Positions 34,767 to 43,612 of a stretch of DNA of 64,000 bases are shown here, one piece after another. Under the pieces are notes generated by a model. That model was not told the DNA's origin, made no database searches, and saw nothing but the letters and a program-made list of their open reading frames with translations. This DNA is from Paenibacillus castaneae (lineage in GTDB: Bacteria; Bacillota; Bacilli; Paenibacillales; Paenibacillaceae): contig NZ_KZ614144.1 in assembly GCF_002884445.1 (NCBI RefSeq), positions 4,818,094-4,882,093 on the forward strand, read 5' to 3'. A program made the translations under genes and the position numbers. How positions within the stretch are numbered: position 1 is the stretch's first letter; every line of letters begins with the position of its first letter.

Positions 34767-35168
34767 TTGAAGTTGTCAAAATACAGGAAGAGAAATAAGC
34801 AGCAGCGCCAAGAAACAAATCGAATTGGCGGAAATCGTACGGAATGCATATCTAGTGATGATCGTACGACAGGCGATCGTTCCGGCAATCGCACCGATGT
34901 CAATGGTTCAGATAATCGCACAAGCGGAAACCGGACGGAGGGCAGCCGATCAACTAACCGAACTAGCGGTGACCATACTTATGACAATCATTCCTCTAAC
35001 CATTCAGGAGGCAGCCGAACGGAAGACGATCGTTCAGGCAGCCAGACTACCGGTAATCGGACATCTGGCAATCTAGCAGAACCCGAACAGCATTCCTCTA
35101 ATAACCAGTCTGATTTACAAAATACTTCGAAACCCGAATCAGGTCGAGTATGGGAATATTATCTGTAA
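34767..35168 (+). CDS. CotG-like repetitive protein beside CotH kinase
   Basis: 133 residues from a TTG start, with AAGGAGG eight bases upstream. After a basic start (MKLSKYRKRNKQQRQ) the protein is a loose repeat of about six residues, NRTSGN/DRTTGD/NRTDVN, very rich in Asn, Arg, Thr, Ser, Gly and Asp. It has no known domain. Position next to CotH on the same strand, and composition dominated by Ser/Thr beside basic residues, are like CotG, the main CotH substrate in B. subtilis. There is no sequence identity to B. subtilis CotG that I can claim. A role as phosphorylated coat filler is inference. Confidence 0.65.
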   Translation: MKLSKYRKRNKQQRQETNRIGGNRTECISSDDRTTGDRSGNRTDVNGSDNRTSGNRTEGSRSTNRTSGDHTYDNHSSNHSGGSRTEDDRSGSQTTGNRTSGNLAEPEQHSSNNQSDLQNTSKPESGRVWEYYL

Positions 35169-35224
35169 TTCAAGAAAAACATTGTGACCATCTAGGCGAT
35201 AACCGAATAGGGTAATGAGATATG

Positions 35225-35254
35225 AGCCTATCGTCTGACGATAGGCTTTACCTT
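35225..35254 (+). terminator. Hairpin between CotG-like and cotH genes
   Basis: A perfect ten-pair stem, AGCCTATCGT-CTG-ACGATAGGCT (35225-35247), followed by TTACCTTTT. It probably ends or attenuates the CotG-like transcript 28 bases before the CotH start. Confidence 0.65.
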
Positions 35255-35274
35255 TTGCCACGGGAGATGGTTAG

Positions 35275-36345
35275 ATGGCTAATGTGACGTTGCCCGTTCG
35301 CTCCATTCGGATGAACGCCGCTGATCTTCAGGAGGTTCAGAAACAATCATGGGGGAATGAATTTAAACCGGCAGAGCTTGAATTAGAGGAGCAGACCTAC
35401 AAAGCGGAATTCGGGCTGCGTGGCGGTCATACGCGCAATTACGTTAAGAAATCCTATGAAGTTAAAATAGAAGGCGGTCGAACGCTTCATTGGAATGCTG
35501 AATATGACGATCCGTCCATGATGCGCAATGCGCTGTCGTTTTATTTTTTCAATAAAATTGGAGTCCCTTCGCCTAAGACAAACCACTTCTGGCTTATCCT
35601 TAATGGAGTTCCGCAAGGCGTATATTTGGAAATTGAAGCTGTTGATCCATTATTTTTCAAGAAAAGAGGAATAGGCTGCCGTTCACTCATTTACGCTGTT
35701 AATGACAGCGCGGACTTCAGCTTGACGGACCCGATTTCAAAAGATAAAAAGCCTTCTTTATTTGATGGTTATGAAATGAAGCTTGGAAAAACGGGGACAA
35801 AGAGCAAGTTAGTGTCTTTCGTACGCAATCTTAATCGAATGTCTGGACGCGAGCTCAGCTTGTACACTGCCCGCAGACTAGATATATCTCAATATTTATT
35901 GTGGTTGTCTGGAGCAGTACTAACAGGAAATTATGACGGGTTTGACCAAAATTATGCGATTTATGAGCATAGCACAACCGGAAAATATCGGATTATACCG
36001 TGGGATTACGAAGGTACATGGGGAAGGAATTGCTATGGCAAACCTTGCGGAAGCGATTTAGTTCGACTTCAAGGGTATAATAAACTAACCGATAAGCTGT
36101 TTTCAGTTTCCGCTTATCGTCGCAAATACCGTAATTTAATCCATAAGCTGCTGCAAAGCTCCTTTACTCGCGATGAGCTCGAGCCTGTCATACAGAGGCT
36201 GCATGAGCAGTTGGCACCCGCAATTCGCAATGATTTCTCACGGAAGGCAAGCTATGATGTCTTTCTCTCTGAGCCTGACTTCATATATGACTATATTGAA
36301 GAGAGACGGGACATCCTGCAGAAATCTTTACGGGAGTGGATATAA
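35275..36345 (+). CDS. CotH-family spore coat protein kinase
   Basis: 356 residues, complete. GLRGGHTRNYVKKSYEVKI near residue 50 holds the conserved Arg/Lys of CotH kinases. LTGNYDGFDQNYAIYEH and RIIPWDYEGTWG near residues 220-245 carry the catalytic and metal-binding Asp/Asn residues. CotH phosphorylates Ser residues of CotB and CotG in the spore coat. Both kinds of likely substrate are encoded next to it here. GGGAGATGG precedes the ATG. Confidence 0.88.
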   Translation: MANVTLPVRSIRMNAADLQEVQKQSWGNEFKPAELELEEQTYKAEFGLRGGHTRNYVKKSYEVKIEGGRTLHWNAEYDDPSMMRNALSFYFFNKIGVPSPKTNHFWLILNGVPQGVYLEIEAVDPLFFKKRGIGCRSLIYAVNDSADFSLTDPISKDKKPSLFDGYEMKLGKTGTKSKLVSFVRNLNRMSGRELSLYTARRLDISQYLLWLSGAVLTGNYDGFDQNYAIYEHSTTGKYRIIPWDYEGTWGRNCYGKPCGSDLVRLQGYNKLTDKLFSVSAYRRKYRNLIHKLLQSSFTRDELEPVIQRLHEQLAPAIRNDFSRKASYDVFLSEPDFIYDYIEERRDILQKSLREWI

Positions 36346-36370
36346 GCCGCTCCCGTATTGCATTCTATGA

Positions 36371-37288
36371 TTAAAATATATTCATGCTCATATAACGTTC
36401 TCCAGTGTCTGGAGCAATACACAATACTCGTTTTCCAGCACCAAGACGCTTGGCAATTTGAATAGCTGCCCATACGGATGCACCAGATGATGGTCCCAGC
36501 AGCAAGCCTTCCTGCGTAGCTAAAGCTCTCATCGTCGTTATTGCGTCTTCATCGGATACAGCAATAATATCATCATACACAGTGGTGTTAAGAATCGTTG
36601 GCACAAAGCCTGGGCTCGTTCCTACCAGCTTATGCGGTCCTGGCTCTCCCCCTGACAATACAGGTGATCCTTTCGGTTCAACGACAGCTACATAAAGATG
36701 AGGTATAAGTTCTTTTAGTTTTTCACCTGTTCCAGTAATCGTTCCACCTGTTCCAGCCGTTGCGACGAAAGCATCAAGTTTACCATCTGTCTGTTCCATT
36801 ATTTCGATGGCCGTTGTGACCCTATGGATATTCGGATTAGCCTCATTCTCGAATTGATTCGGGATGTAACTGCCCGGCCGCTCTGCTTGCAGCTCCAACG
36901 CTTTGCGGATCGCTCCCGGCATACGTTCAGCGGCTGGTGTCAACACGACTTCTGCTCCATAAGCTTGGAGAAGCTTAATACGCTCCGCTGTCATATTGTC
37001 CGGCATAACCAAAATCATTTTATAGCCTTTAGCTGCCGCGTTCATGGCCAGGCCAATGCCTGTGTTTCCACTTGTCGGCTCTATAATGGTATCTCCCGGC
37101 TTTATAAGTCCGCGCTGCTCAGCATCTGAAATAAGCGAAAAAGCAGCCCGATCCTTAACGCTTCCACTTGGATTGAATAGCTCAAGCTTCACGCATACCT
37201 CTGCGCAGTTTTCATCTGTTAGACGATTTAGTTTAACAACAGGGGTGTCGCCAATTAACTGTGTAATATCCGATACGATTCTCGGCAT
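36371..37288 (-). CDS. cysK: Cysteine synthase A
   Basis: 305 residues from the ATG at 37288, six bases after GGGG. NPSGSVKDRAAF holds the PLP Lys, TSGNTGIGLAM the phosphate-binding loop, and TAGTGGTITG and LGPSSGASVWAA complete the O-acetylserine sulfhydrylase pattern. It makes cysteine from O-acetylserine and sulfide. It lies alone, 26 bases after the convergent cotH stop. Confidence 0.94.
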   Translation of the reverse strand: MPRIVSDITQLIGDTPVVKLNRLTDENCAEVCVKLELFNPSGSVKDRAAFSLISDAEQRGLIKPGDTIIEPTSGNTGIGLAMNAAAKGYKMILVMPDNMTAERIKLLQAYGAEVVLTPAAERMPGAIRKALELQAERPGSYIPNQFENEANPNIHRVTTAIEIMEQTDGKLDAFVATAGTGGTITGTGEKLKELIPHLYVAVVEPKGSPVLSGGEPGPHKLVGTSPGFVPTILNTTVYDDIIAVSDEDAITTMRALATQEGLLLGPSSGASVWAAIQIAKRLGAGKRVLCIAPDTGERYMSMNIF

Positions 37289-37322
37289 TTTTTTCCCCGC
37301 TTCCATTTGATGATTAATTATA

Positions 37323-38525
37323 TTAAGTCTTCTGCTGTTCTAGGAACGGCCTCATAAACCACCAGCCCGCTATCGGCACCACACCAACTGCAAATAATAG
37401 CCATGTAATAGCAGTTGTCGAGCTGTTCAGCGGCAACACTATCAAATAAGAGGTTAATCCAATTATTCTGCCGATCACAAGTCCCGCTTCCCTCAGTACG
37501 ATAAACTCTTCCCGCTCACGTGCACTTTCTTCTGATTTTCCAATAAGATCAAATACGCTAGAAGTCATAGGAATAACATACAACGGCATGAATAGAGAGG
37601 TTCCGATTCCAAAAAGCAATAATGTTGTAAAATTCACTTTCCAGAAGAGAGGCAGTATGACAGCCCCGATCATGACGGCACCAATCAGCATCGAAATTTT
37701 CCGGTTTCGTTTCTTCAGCATCTTGCCTACAATCCAGAAGCTGATAAGCGCGATGAGCGACGTGACAAGCGAGAAAGTGCCCAGCTTGCTTTCATTCTGC
37801 GTTGCTACATATACAGTTAAACCGACCAGAAACATAAATACGCCTTCACGCACGCCCTGAGCGGCAATTGCCGGCAGCATGCGTCGCCAAGGATTGCCTT
37901 TCTGCATCAGCTGCTGAATCCCATGCTTCCAATTGTAAGTTCCTTGCCCATGCCTTTTCTTCAGCCAGAAGCTTAATACGACGCTAATGGAGAAGATCAC
38001 CAGTGACAGGGTGAAGATTAACCGATAGCCCTTCTCATCCTGCATGGTCGTTATAAGCAGGCCGGATACCCAAGGTGCGACAATACCTGCTGCTGAGCCA
38101 AGCAATCCCGCCCAGCCATTAAAGCGATCTCGATTATCCGGATCAGTCACTTCGAAATAAACAACATTAAAAGCAACCCAAAAAAAACCAAGCGCGATGC
38201 CGTTCAACATGCCAAGCGGCACGCTATACGTTTTGGCTTGCTGACCAAGCAGCAGCACCGTGCAATAGAAGAGGCCTGACAATATAATCCCGATTCGCAG
38301 GCTGTACATTTTATTGCGCTCTTTTACCCATTTCCCTGCAATCCAGAACGTTAATCCGCTCAATATATACTGACCTAGAGTAAACCAGCCGATCAGCATA
38401 TAAGATTGGCTGGCTTTCCATAAATATACGGGCACAAAAGTTCCAGACAGTGCGTTAGCAACTCCGTATAGAGCTTGTACGATAAGCAGCAGCACAGCTT
38501 GTCTATCCAAAGATGGCTTTGTCAA
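37323..38525 (-). CDS. Major facilitator superfamily transporter
   Basis: 400 residues with about twelve membrane helices. The loop KWVKERNKMYSLRIG between helices 2 and 3 is the MFS loop. The TTG at 38525 is chosen because AGGAGG lies seven bases before it, although the frame opens at 38579. The substrate cannot be told; the overall look is that of the YwoG/YbfB-like permeases of Bacilli. Confidence 0.85.
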   Translation of the reverse strand: MTKPSLDRQAVLLLIVQALYGVANALSGTFVPVYLWKASQSYMLIGWFTLGQYILSGLTFWIAGKWVKERNKMYSLRIGIILSGLFYCTVLLLGQQAKTYSVPLGMLNGIALGFFWVAFNVVYFEVTDPDNRDRFNGWAGLLGSAAGIVAPWVSGLLITTMQDEKGYRLIFTLSLVIFSISVVLSFWLKKRHGQGTYNWKHGIQQLMQKGNPWRRMLPAIAAQGVREGVFMFLVGLTVYVATQNESKLGTFSLVTSLIALISFWIVGKMLKKRNRKISMLIGAVMIGAVILPLFWKVNFTTLLLFGIGTSLFMPLYVIPMTSSVFDLIGKSEESAREREEFIVLREAGLVIGRIIGLTSYLIVLPLNSSTTAITWLLFAVGVVPIAGWWFMRPFLEQQKT

Positions 38526-38655
38526 AACGTTTCCTCCTCGCGCGTCGACAGCAGCATGCATGAGCATGTCCATTTGCAAACGCCGTTAGAATTACGTTTT
38601 GTAAGATTCCCTGTTTAGCAGAAAGCCATGCCCGTCCAATTTTGCCAGCCTGATA

Positions 38656-39264
38656 CTATTCGTCTGGTGTTAGACGCTCGAGCAGCCCTTCACGATCTCT
38701 TTGGCTTAACATGGACGAAGTGTGATAGCAAGCTGGACACACATATACATGAAGTCTGAAAGGAGTCGGGAGAACCGGTCCATCGATAGTCGGTGCAATT
38801 CTTGATTCGAAATTGGACTCGCTGAATACCTGTGTTCCCGCTTCCAGCATATAAGTGCGGCATACTGGACATTCAGGAATCTCGTCCTGATCATCCAGTA
38901 TACGTTGAACGGTTTCCTCGACAGCAAACCTCGCCCCGTCTGCACTGCGATAGCCCTCACCCTGCTCCAGCCAGCGTTTATGATTCGGATCATCTGAATA
39001 ATCATAATCCTCTTCTTCCGCTTCCTCTTCCTCCGGCAAGTCATTCTGGTGCTGCTGGCTTGCCTTCCTAGCATCTGATACCTTAAGGGCATGAACCGCT
39101 TGTTCATACTCCTCCTCTTCGACCTCATCTTCATCATATCCAAGCTCTAATGTGCGATACGCACTAAGCTCATTACTGCAATGGGGACAATGCTTCTCCG
39201 GTCCGATTTCTTCATCCCAAATGATTTCAGTCAAGCACCAAGGACACATTTGTTGTTCTTCCAT
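38656..39264 (-). CDS. Zinc-ribbon acidic protein of unknown function
   Basis: 202 residues. An N-terminal zinc ribbon (CPWC at 7-10, CPHC at 27-30) is followed by a very acidic linker with runs of Glu (about residues 45-95), then a second Cys pair set (CPVC and CPAC near residues 135 and 178). No catalytic motif is seen. It may bind a nucleic acid or protein partner. AAGGGGAG precedes the ATG. Confidence 0.7.
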   Translation of the reverse strand: MEEQQMCPWCLTEIIWDEEIGPEKHCPHCSNELSAYRTLELGYDEDEVEEEEYEQAVHALKVSDARKASQQHQNDLPEEEEAEEEDYDYSDDPNHKRWLEQGEGYRSADGARFAVEETVQRILDDQDEIPECPVCRTYMLEAGTQVFSESNFESRIAPTIDGPVLPTPFRLHVYVCPACYHTSSMLSQRDREGLLERLTPDE

Positions 39265-39279
39265 TATATTTCTCCCCTT

Positions 39280-39360
39280 CTAATTGTTCATCAGATAGAT
39301 AACGCCGAACACAAAAAATAAAATAGCCACAACAAGCAAGATTCTCCATAAATATTTCAT
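39280..39360 (-). CDS. 26-residue single-helix membrane peptide
   Basis: The ATG at 39360 is preceded by GGAGG at seven bases. The peptide is MKYLWRILLVVAILFFVFGV followed by IYLMNN and a stop at 39280. It is basic at the N-terminus with one hydrophobic helix of about 18 residues. It lies between the DUF350 gene (14 bases upstream) and the zinc-ribbon gene on the same strand. The ribosome binding site and spacing argue that it is real. Confidence 0.65.
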   Translation of the reverse strand: MKYLWRILLVVAILFFVFGVIYLMNN

Positions 39361-39374
39361 AAAGCGTCCTCCAC

Positions 39375-39797
39375 TTATATAATGACGGTTGCACCAATAA
39401 CGTAAGAAAGAGAAACCGAAATGATCATTGCAATAAGTCCAACTGCTCGATTATCGCGGGATATCTCGTCATCAATGCGAAATACAGGGGTCAGAAATTC
39501 AAATAAAAAATAAGCTGCAAGCAGGATAACATAGCCGAAGGCACCCCAAATCAAGCTCTGATATACAGAATCATTTGATTCAATGGAGAAGCGGAAAATA
39601 TTGCATATGCCGAATATTTTTCCGCCTGTTGCCATAGCTACCGCTACATTTCCTTTTTTGATCTCATCCCAGCACTTATATCTCGTAACCAGCTCGAAGA
39701 TCCATAAAAACACGATGAGCGAAAGAACCGTTACGGATACATATACAAGCGACGCAGCGTACGAATTTCTTAGAAGCTGATCGACTTCATTTTCCAT
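39375..39797 (-). CDS. DUF350-family membrane protein
   Basis: 140 residues with four hydrophobic helices (about 15-37, 48-62, 82-102, 117-138). NVAVAMATGGKIFGI and the DDEISRDNRAVGLI segment are typical of the DUF350 (YjfL-like) family, whose function is not established. It follows mutS2 by about 50 bases and precedes the 26-residue membrane peptide. GAGGTAAC is upstream of the start. Confidence 0.82.
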   Translation of the reverse strand: MENEVDQLLRNSYAASLVYVSVTVLSLIVFLWIFELVTRYKCWDEIKKGNVAVAMATGGKIFGICNIFRFSIESNDSVYQSLIWGAFGYVILLAAYFLFEFLTPVFRIDDEISRDNRAVGLIAMIISVSLSYVIGATVII

Positions 39798-39846
39798 ACG
39801 AAGTTACCTCCATCATCAGCATGATCGTATTCCCTGCAGGCTGCCT

Positions 39847-42213
39847 CTACTTCAGCTCCGCCACGGTAACACCTACGCCGCCTTCTCCATAATTGCCTAA
39901 ACGGAAGCTTTTGACATGCCCATGTTTTCGCAAATATTGCTGAATGCCTGTACGAAGCACACCCGTTCCCTTGCCATGAATAATCGCGACTTGACCAAGT
40001 CCCGATAAAAAAGCTTCGTCAAGGAAGCGATCCACCTCGAGAATAGCTTCCTCTAAATTTTCCCCGCGCAAATCAAGCTCCATCTTAATGTTTTCTTCAC
40101 GCGAGCGTTTCAGGCTTGCCGCTTGCTTCGGTGGCTGCGATTTGGACGATGAAGTCGATTTCAGCAGCTCTAAATCGTCTAAAGCCACCTTCATTTTCAT
40201 AATGCCAAGCTGAACAGTCGCTTCAGAGCCATGCAGCTCAACGACTGTACCTTTCTGATTTAAGCTATATACAGTCACTTCGTCGCCAGCCTCAATTTTC
40301 ACAGGCTTGTTGGCGCCTTTCGAGGCACCTCGCTTAGCCTTCGTCTGCTCAGGAGCAGCTTCATCGAGCCTGCGTCTAGCTTCAATAAGCTTATGCTCCT
40401 TAACCGAAGCGCCTTCCTCCATCGCCAGCTTGCGCAAGTCCGAAATGATCTGTTCCGCTTCACGCTTGGCCTTCGCAACAGCCTCGCGGGCCTCATCTTG
40501 AGCCTTAAGAAGCAGCTTTTCCTTCTGCTCCTCAAACCGTTCGCGCTCGGCCTCATGGCGAGCTCTAAGCGTCTCCATCTCACGACGCAGCGATTCAGCC
40601 GTCTGACGTTCAGTTTCCGCTCCCAAACGGTTTTCTTCCAAAGAAGCAATCATGTTCTCTACGCGTTGATCCTCTTCGCTAACTTCACCTCTCGCATGAT
40701 CGATGATGGAACGGGACAGACCTAAACGCTCTGCAATTGCGAATGCGTTACTTCTGCCAGGAACACCAACCAGCAAACGATACGTCGGACTTAATGTTGC
40801 AACATCAAATTCCATACTCGCATTGATGACACCCTTGCGATTATACGCATACGCCTTAAGCTCACTGTAATGTGTTGTTGCGACAATTCGGCTCTCCATC
40901 GCATGCACATGCTCCAAAATAGCAATGGCGAGTGCAGAGCCTTCAGCCGGATCCGTCCCTGCGCCGAGCTCATCAAGCAGAACTAAGCTCTTCGAGGTCA
41001 TCGAGCCTAAGATTCGAATAATATTTTTCAAATGGCTGGAGAACGTACTGAGACTTTGTTCAATACTTTGCTCATCGCCAATATCCGCATAAATGGCATC
41101 AAACACGCATAGCTGACTTCCATCTTCAGCAGGCACGAATAAGCCTGACATCGCCATTAGACTAAGCAGCCCTATGGTTTTGAGAGAAACTGTTTTACCG
41201 CCTGTGTTAGGGCCGGTAACTATGATTGCTGTGTAGTTGTTGCCTAGCTCCACGTCGATCGGAACAACATGCTCAGCAGCGATCAAAGGGTGACGGCCGC
41301 GCTTCAGCTTGAGAAAGCCTCTGTCATTCATGCGCGGCAGCGTTGCTTTCATACTATGAGCGAGTCGCGCCTTCGCATACGCAAAGTCAATTTGTCCAAG
41401 CAAATCCAAGTTAAAAACTAGATCCTCAACGTGATCAGAAGTTAGCGCGGTCAGCTTTTGCAATATTTTCTCGATTTCACGCAGCTCTCCGGCTTTGAGC
41501 TCCCGAAGCTTATTATTCATGGCGACGATCGTCTCCGGCTCAATGAATAAGGTAGCTCCCGAGCCAGACTGATCATGAACGATACCGCCGAAATGCGAAC
41601 GATATTCCTGTTTGACCGGAATTACGTATCTGTCATTACGCAGCGTAATAATAGCATCCTGCAGCATTTTTTGAACAGAAGAGGAACGAATCATTTGTTC
41701 AAGCTTCTCCCGAATTCTAGACTCTCCGCTCCGCAGCTCGCGTCTAATCGAGGCCAATTCAGCACTCGCGCTGTCCATGACCTCCGCTTGATCATCTATG
41801 CATTCAAAGATGGCGTCCTCAAGCGATTTATGCTCACTGATTTGGTCCGCTGTTTCCTGCAGCATGGGGATGGGATTATCCTGATGCAGAACGCTTATAT
41901 GCTTCTTCACTCGGCGACCGCCGCGAGCTGTTGCCGCAATATCGAGCAGCTCAGCAGGATTGAGTGTACCGCCAATTCGAGCACGGTGCAGCGGCGCTTT
42001 AATATCCACAATCCCGCCAAAAGGCGCGCTTCCCTTCAAGCGGTCAGCAGCGTAAGCTTCATCTGTAATTTGAAGAACCCTCTTAACCGCTTCCAAATCG
42101 GAGACAGGCTGAAGCGCTTCAGCTGCTGCCTTTCCAAGTGATGTTGCGGCATGCTGCGACAATCTATGTATGATTTTTGGAAATTCAAGTGTTGTCAATA
42201 TTTTAGTGTCCAA
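39847..42213 (-). CDS. mutS2: Endonuclease MutS2
   Basis: About 788 residues from a TTG at 42213, the family's usual length. AGGAG lies nine bases before it and the protein then begins LDTKILTTLEFPKI like B. subtilis MutS2. The frame stays open to 42357. Walker A is GPNTGGKTVSLKT; LVLLDELGAGTDP is Walker B; ATTHYSELKAYA follows. A long coiled coil spans about 520-640, and a C-terminal Smr domain includes LDLRG and IIHGKGTGVL. MutS2 acts in recombination control and as a ribosome-collision rescue factor. The pheST-zapA-mutS2 order is shared with other Bacilli. Confidence 0.95.
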   Translation of the reverse strand: MDTKILTTLEFPKIIHRLSQHAATSLGKAAAEALQPVSDLEAVKRVLQITDEAYAADRLKGSAPFGGIVDIKAPLHRARIGGTLNPAELLDIAATARGGRRVKKHISVLHQDNPIPMLQETADQISEHKSLEDAIFECIDDQAEVMDSASAELASIRRELRSGESRIREKLEQMIRSSSVQKMLQDAIITLRNDRYVIPVKQEYRSHFGGIVHDQSGSGATLFIEPETIVAMNNKLRELKAGELREIEKILQKLTALTSDHVEDLVFNLDLLGQIDFAYAKARLAHSMKATLPRMNDRGFLKLKRGRHPLIAAEHVVPIDVELGNNYTAIIVTGPNTGGKTVSLKTIGLLSLMAMSGLFVPAEDGSQLCVFDAIYADIGDEQSIEQSLSTFSSHLKNIIRILGSMTSKSLVLLDELGAGTDPAEGSALAIAILEHVHAMESRIVATTHYSELKAYAYNRKGVINASMEFDVATLSPTYRLLVGVPGRSNAFAIAERLGLSRSIIDHARGEVSEEDQRVENMIASLEENRLGAETERQTAESLRREMETLRARHEAERERFEEQKEKLLLKAQDEAREAVAKAKREAEQIISDLRKLAMEEGASVKEHKLIEARRRLDEAAPEQTKAKRGASKGANKPVKIEAGDEVTVYSLNQKGTVVELHGSEATVQLGIMKMKVALDDLELLKSTSSSKSQPPKQAASLKRSREENIKMELDLRGENLEEAILEVDRFLDEAFLSGLGQVAIIHGKGTGVLRTGIQQYLRKHGHVKSFRLGNYGEGGVGVTVAELK

Positions 42214-42389
42214 CAAATAACACTCCTCTCGCTTCCTTATTATATCCGAACCGCGATCACGATGCACGAACTGAACGGCTGTTTCATACATAATTTGTAC
42301 TTCTTTGGTTACAATAGTAACGATTGAACGTATTACAAAGTCACTTTTGCAACGCATAACGATAGTTCATGCAAAGGAGGGTTTAAAAT

Positions 42390-42749
42390 ATGTCATTTCT
42401 AGGCCATGTCGTCCGGTTCGTTGTCGCAGCCTTCGTATTGATGATTGTAGGATTTATTGTTCCTCAATTCAGCGTCGGAGGATTCTGGAGCGCCTTATTT
42501 CTTGCAGTCGTTATTGCCTTGCTGGGATGGGTTATCGAAGGCATATTTGGTAAACGGGTTACTCCGTTCGGACGGGGAATCGTTGGCTTCATTGCCAGCG
42601 CCGCGGTCATTTGGATCGCTCAATTCATTGTTGGCGGTGTAACGGTTACTGTGCTCGGCGCCATTCTGGCCGCTCTTGTCATCGGAATTATCGACCTGTT
42701 CATTCCGGTCAGTACTCCGTATGAAGCTGGCAGGCGGCAGCGCGGTTAA
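42390..42749 (+). CDS. Four-helix phage-holin-superfamily-IV-like membrane protein (YvlD-like)
   Basis: 119 residues with four hydrophobic segments. It has the VRFVVAAFVLMIVGFIVPQFSV start and the FGRGIVGFIASAAVIWIAQF block of the PF04020 (mycobacterial 4-TM holin superfamily) proteins. These are usually membrane proteins of unclear, often stress-related, function rather than phage genes. AAAGGAGG precedes the ATG. It is divergent from mutS2. Confidence 0.82.
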   Translation: MSFLGHVVRFVVAAFVLMIVGFIVPQFSVGGFWSALFLAVVIALLGWVIEGIFGKRVTPFGRGIVGFIASAAVIWIAQFIVGGVTVTVLGAILAALVIGIIDLFIPVSTPYEAGRRQRG

Positions 42750-42777
42750 AAAAGCAAGGGTCGGTTTGAACAATGAG

Positions 42778-42820
42778 ATAGGACGGAGTAGGGCGTTGCA
42801 TCTGCGACGTCCTATTTTAT
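42778..42820 (+). terminator. Terminator after the holin-like gene
   Basis: ATAGGACG (42778-42785) pairs with CGTCCTAT (42808-42815), followed by TTTATTT. Confidence 0.65.
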
Positions 42821-42985
42821 TTGCTAATGATGAAACTTTCCTCCTCCACAAAAGTGTGCTCCCCGCGCCTGCAATCGTCACACCTTATTCATAACTTTGT
42901 CATCTGGCTGTCACCGCATTCATAAGGCGAATGAGCTATACTGTAAATAGTTCCATGTTAAAACTTGTAACAAAAGAGAGGGGAA

Positions 42986-43387
42986 ATGATTGAAATGAAA
43001 AAATGGTTATTATTCGCCAGCGCTATGTGTCTGGTTATCGTGCTTGCAGCATGCGGTTCAAACAACACAAAAAATAAGGTTGAAAACACGGATACTGCTC
43101 CAGTTACCGCAGATGGCGGCGCAGCATCTTCTGATATCGTAATTACAGCGTCCAACTGGAAATTCGATAAGAAGGAATACAAGATCAAAGCAGGCGAAAC
43201 GGCTAACCTTAAGCTTGAATCTGTTGAAGGCATGCACGGTATAAAAATCAGCAATACAGATTATACGATTAAAAGCGGCGGAACAACAGAAGTTAACATT
43301 GCCGAGCCGGGTACTTATGAAATGATTTGTTCTGTTCCTTGCGGCGCAGGCCATGTAAAAATGAAAACGAATTTGATCGTAGAATAA
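42986..43387 (+). CDS. Lipoprotein with CuA-type cupredoxin domain
   Basis: 133 residues. A signal sequence ends in the lipobox VLAAC (Cys23). The rest is a cupredoxin domain with His84 (EGMHGI) and Cys115, Cys119, His123 and Met126 in CSVPCGAGHVKM. This is the C-x3-C-x3-H-x2-M spacing of the dinuclear CuA site of cytochrome oxidase subunit II, but without the subunit's membrane hairpin or the usual Glu in CxExC. It could be a copper carrier or electron carrier at the outer face of the membrane. A GAGGGG precedes the start; an ATG three codons later is also possible. Confidence 0.83.
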   Translation: MIEMKKWLLFASAMCLVIVLAACGSNNTKNKVENTDTAPVTADGGAASSDIVITASNWKFDKKEYKIKAGETANLKLESVEGMHGIKISNTDYTIKSGGTTEVNIAEPGTYEMICSVPCGAGHVKMKTNLIVE

Positions 43388-43404
43388 TAGACTCATATTT
43401 GGCA

Positions 43405-43439
43405 AATAAACCCGCGGCACTCAGCTGCGGGTTTATTTG
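43405..43439 (+). terminator. Terminator after the CuA lipoprotein
   Basis: Long stem AAATAAACCCGC with GCGGGTTTATTT around a short GC hairpin (43405-43439). Confidence 0.8.
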
Positions 43440-43612
43440 TGCATACAAAGCGGAATAATCAATAAGCTAAGCCATAAAATATAAGGAATGGTTAACTGCT
43501 AAATATAATCATTTTGTGATAAAAGGGTAAAAAAATCTAATCGCTTTCCTCTTCCACTACAGACCGCCCTTTGATAAACTATTCCCAAAAGCATGAGAAC
43601 GGAGGAATCACA

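Noticed and set aside
42390..42749. Prophage holin
   Set aside because: The four-helix family is chromosomal in many bacteria and no other phage gene is near.
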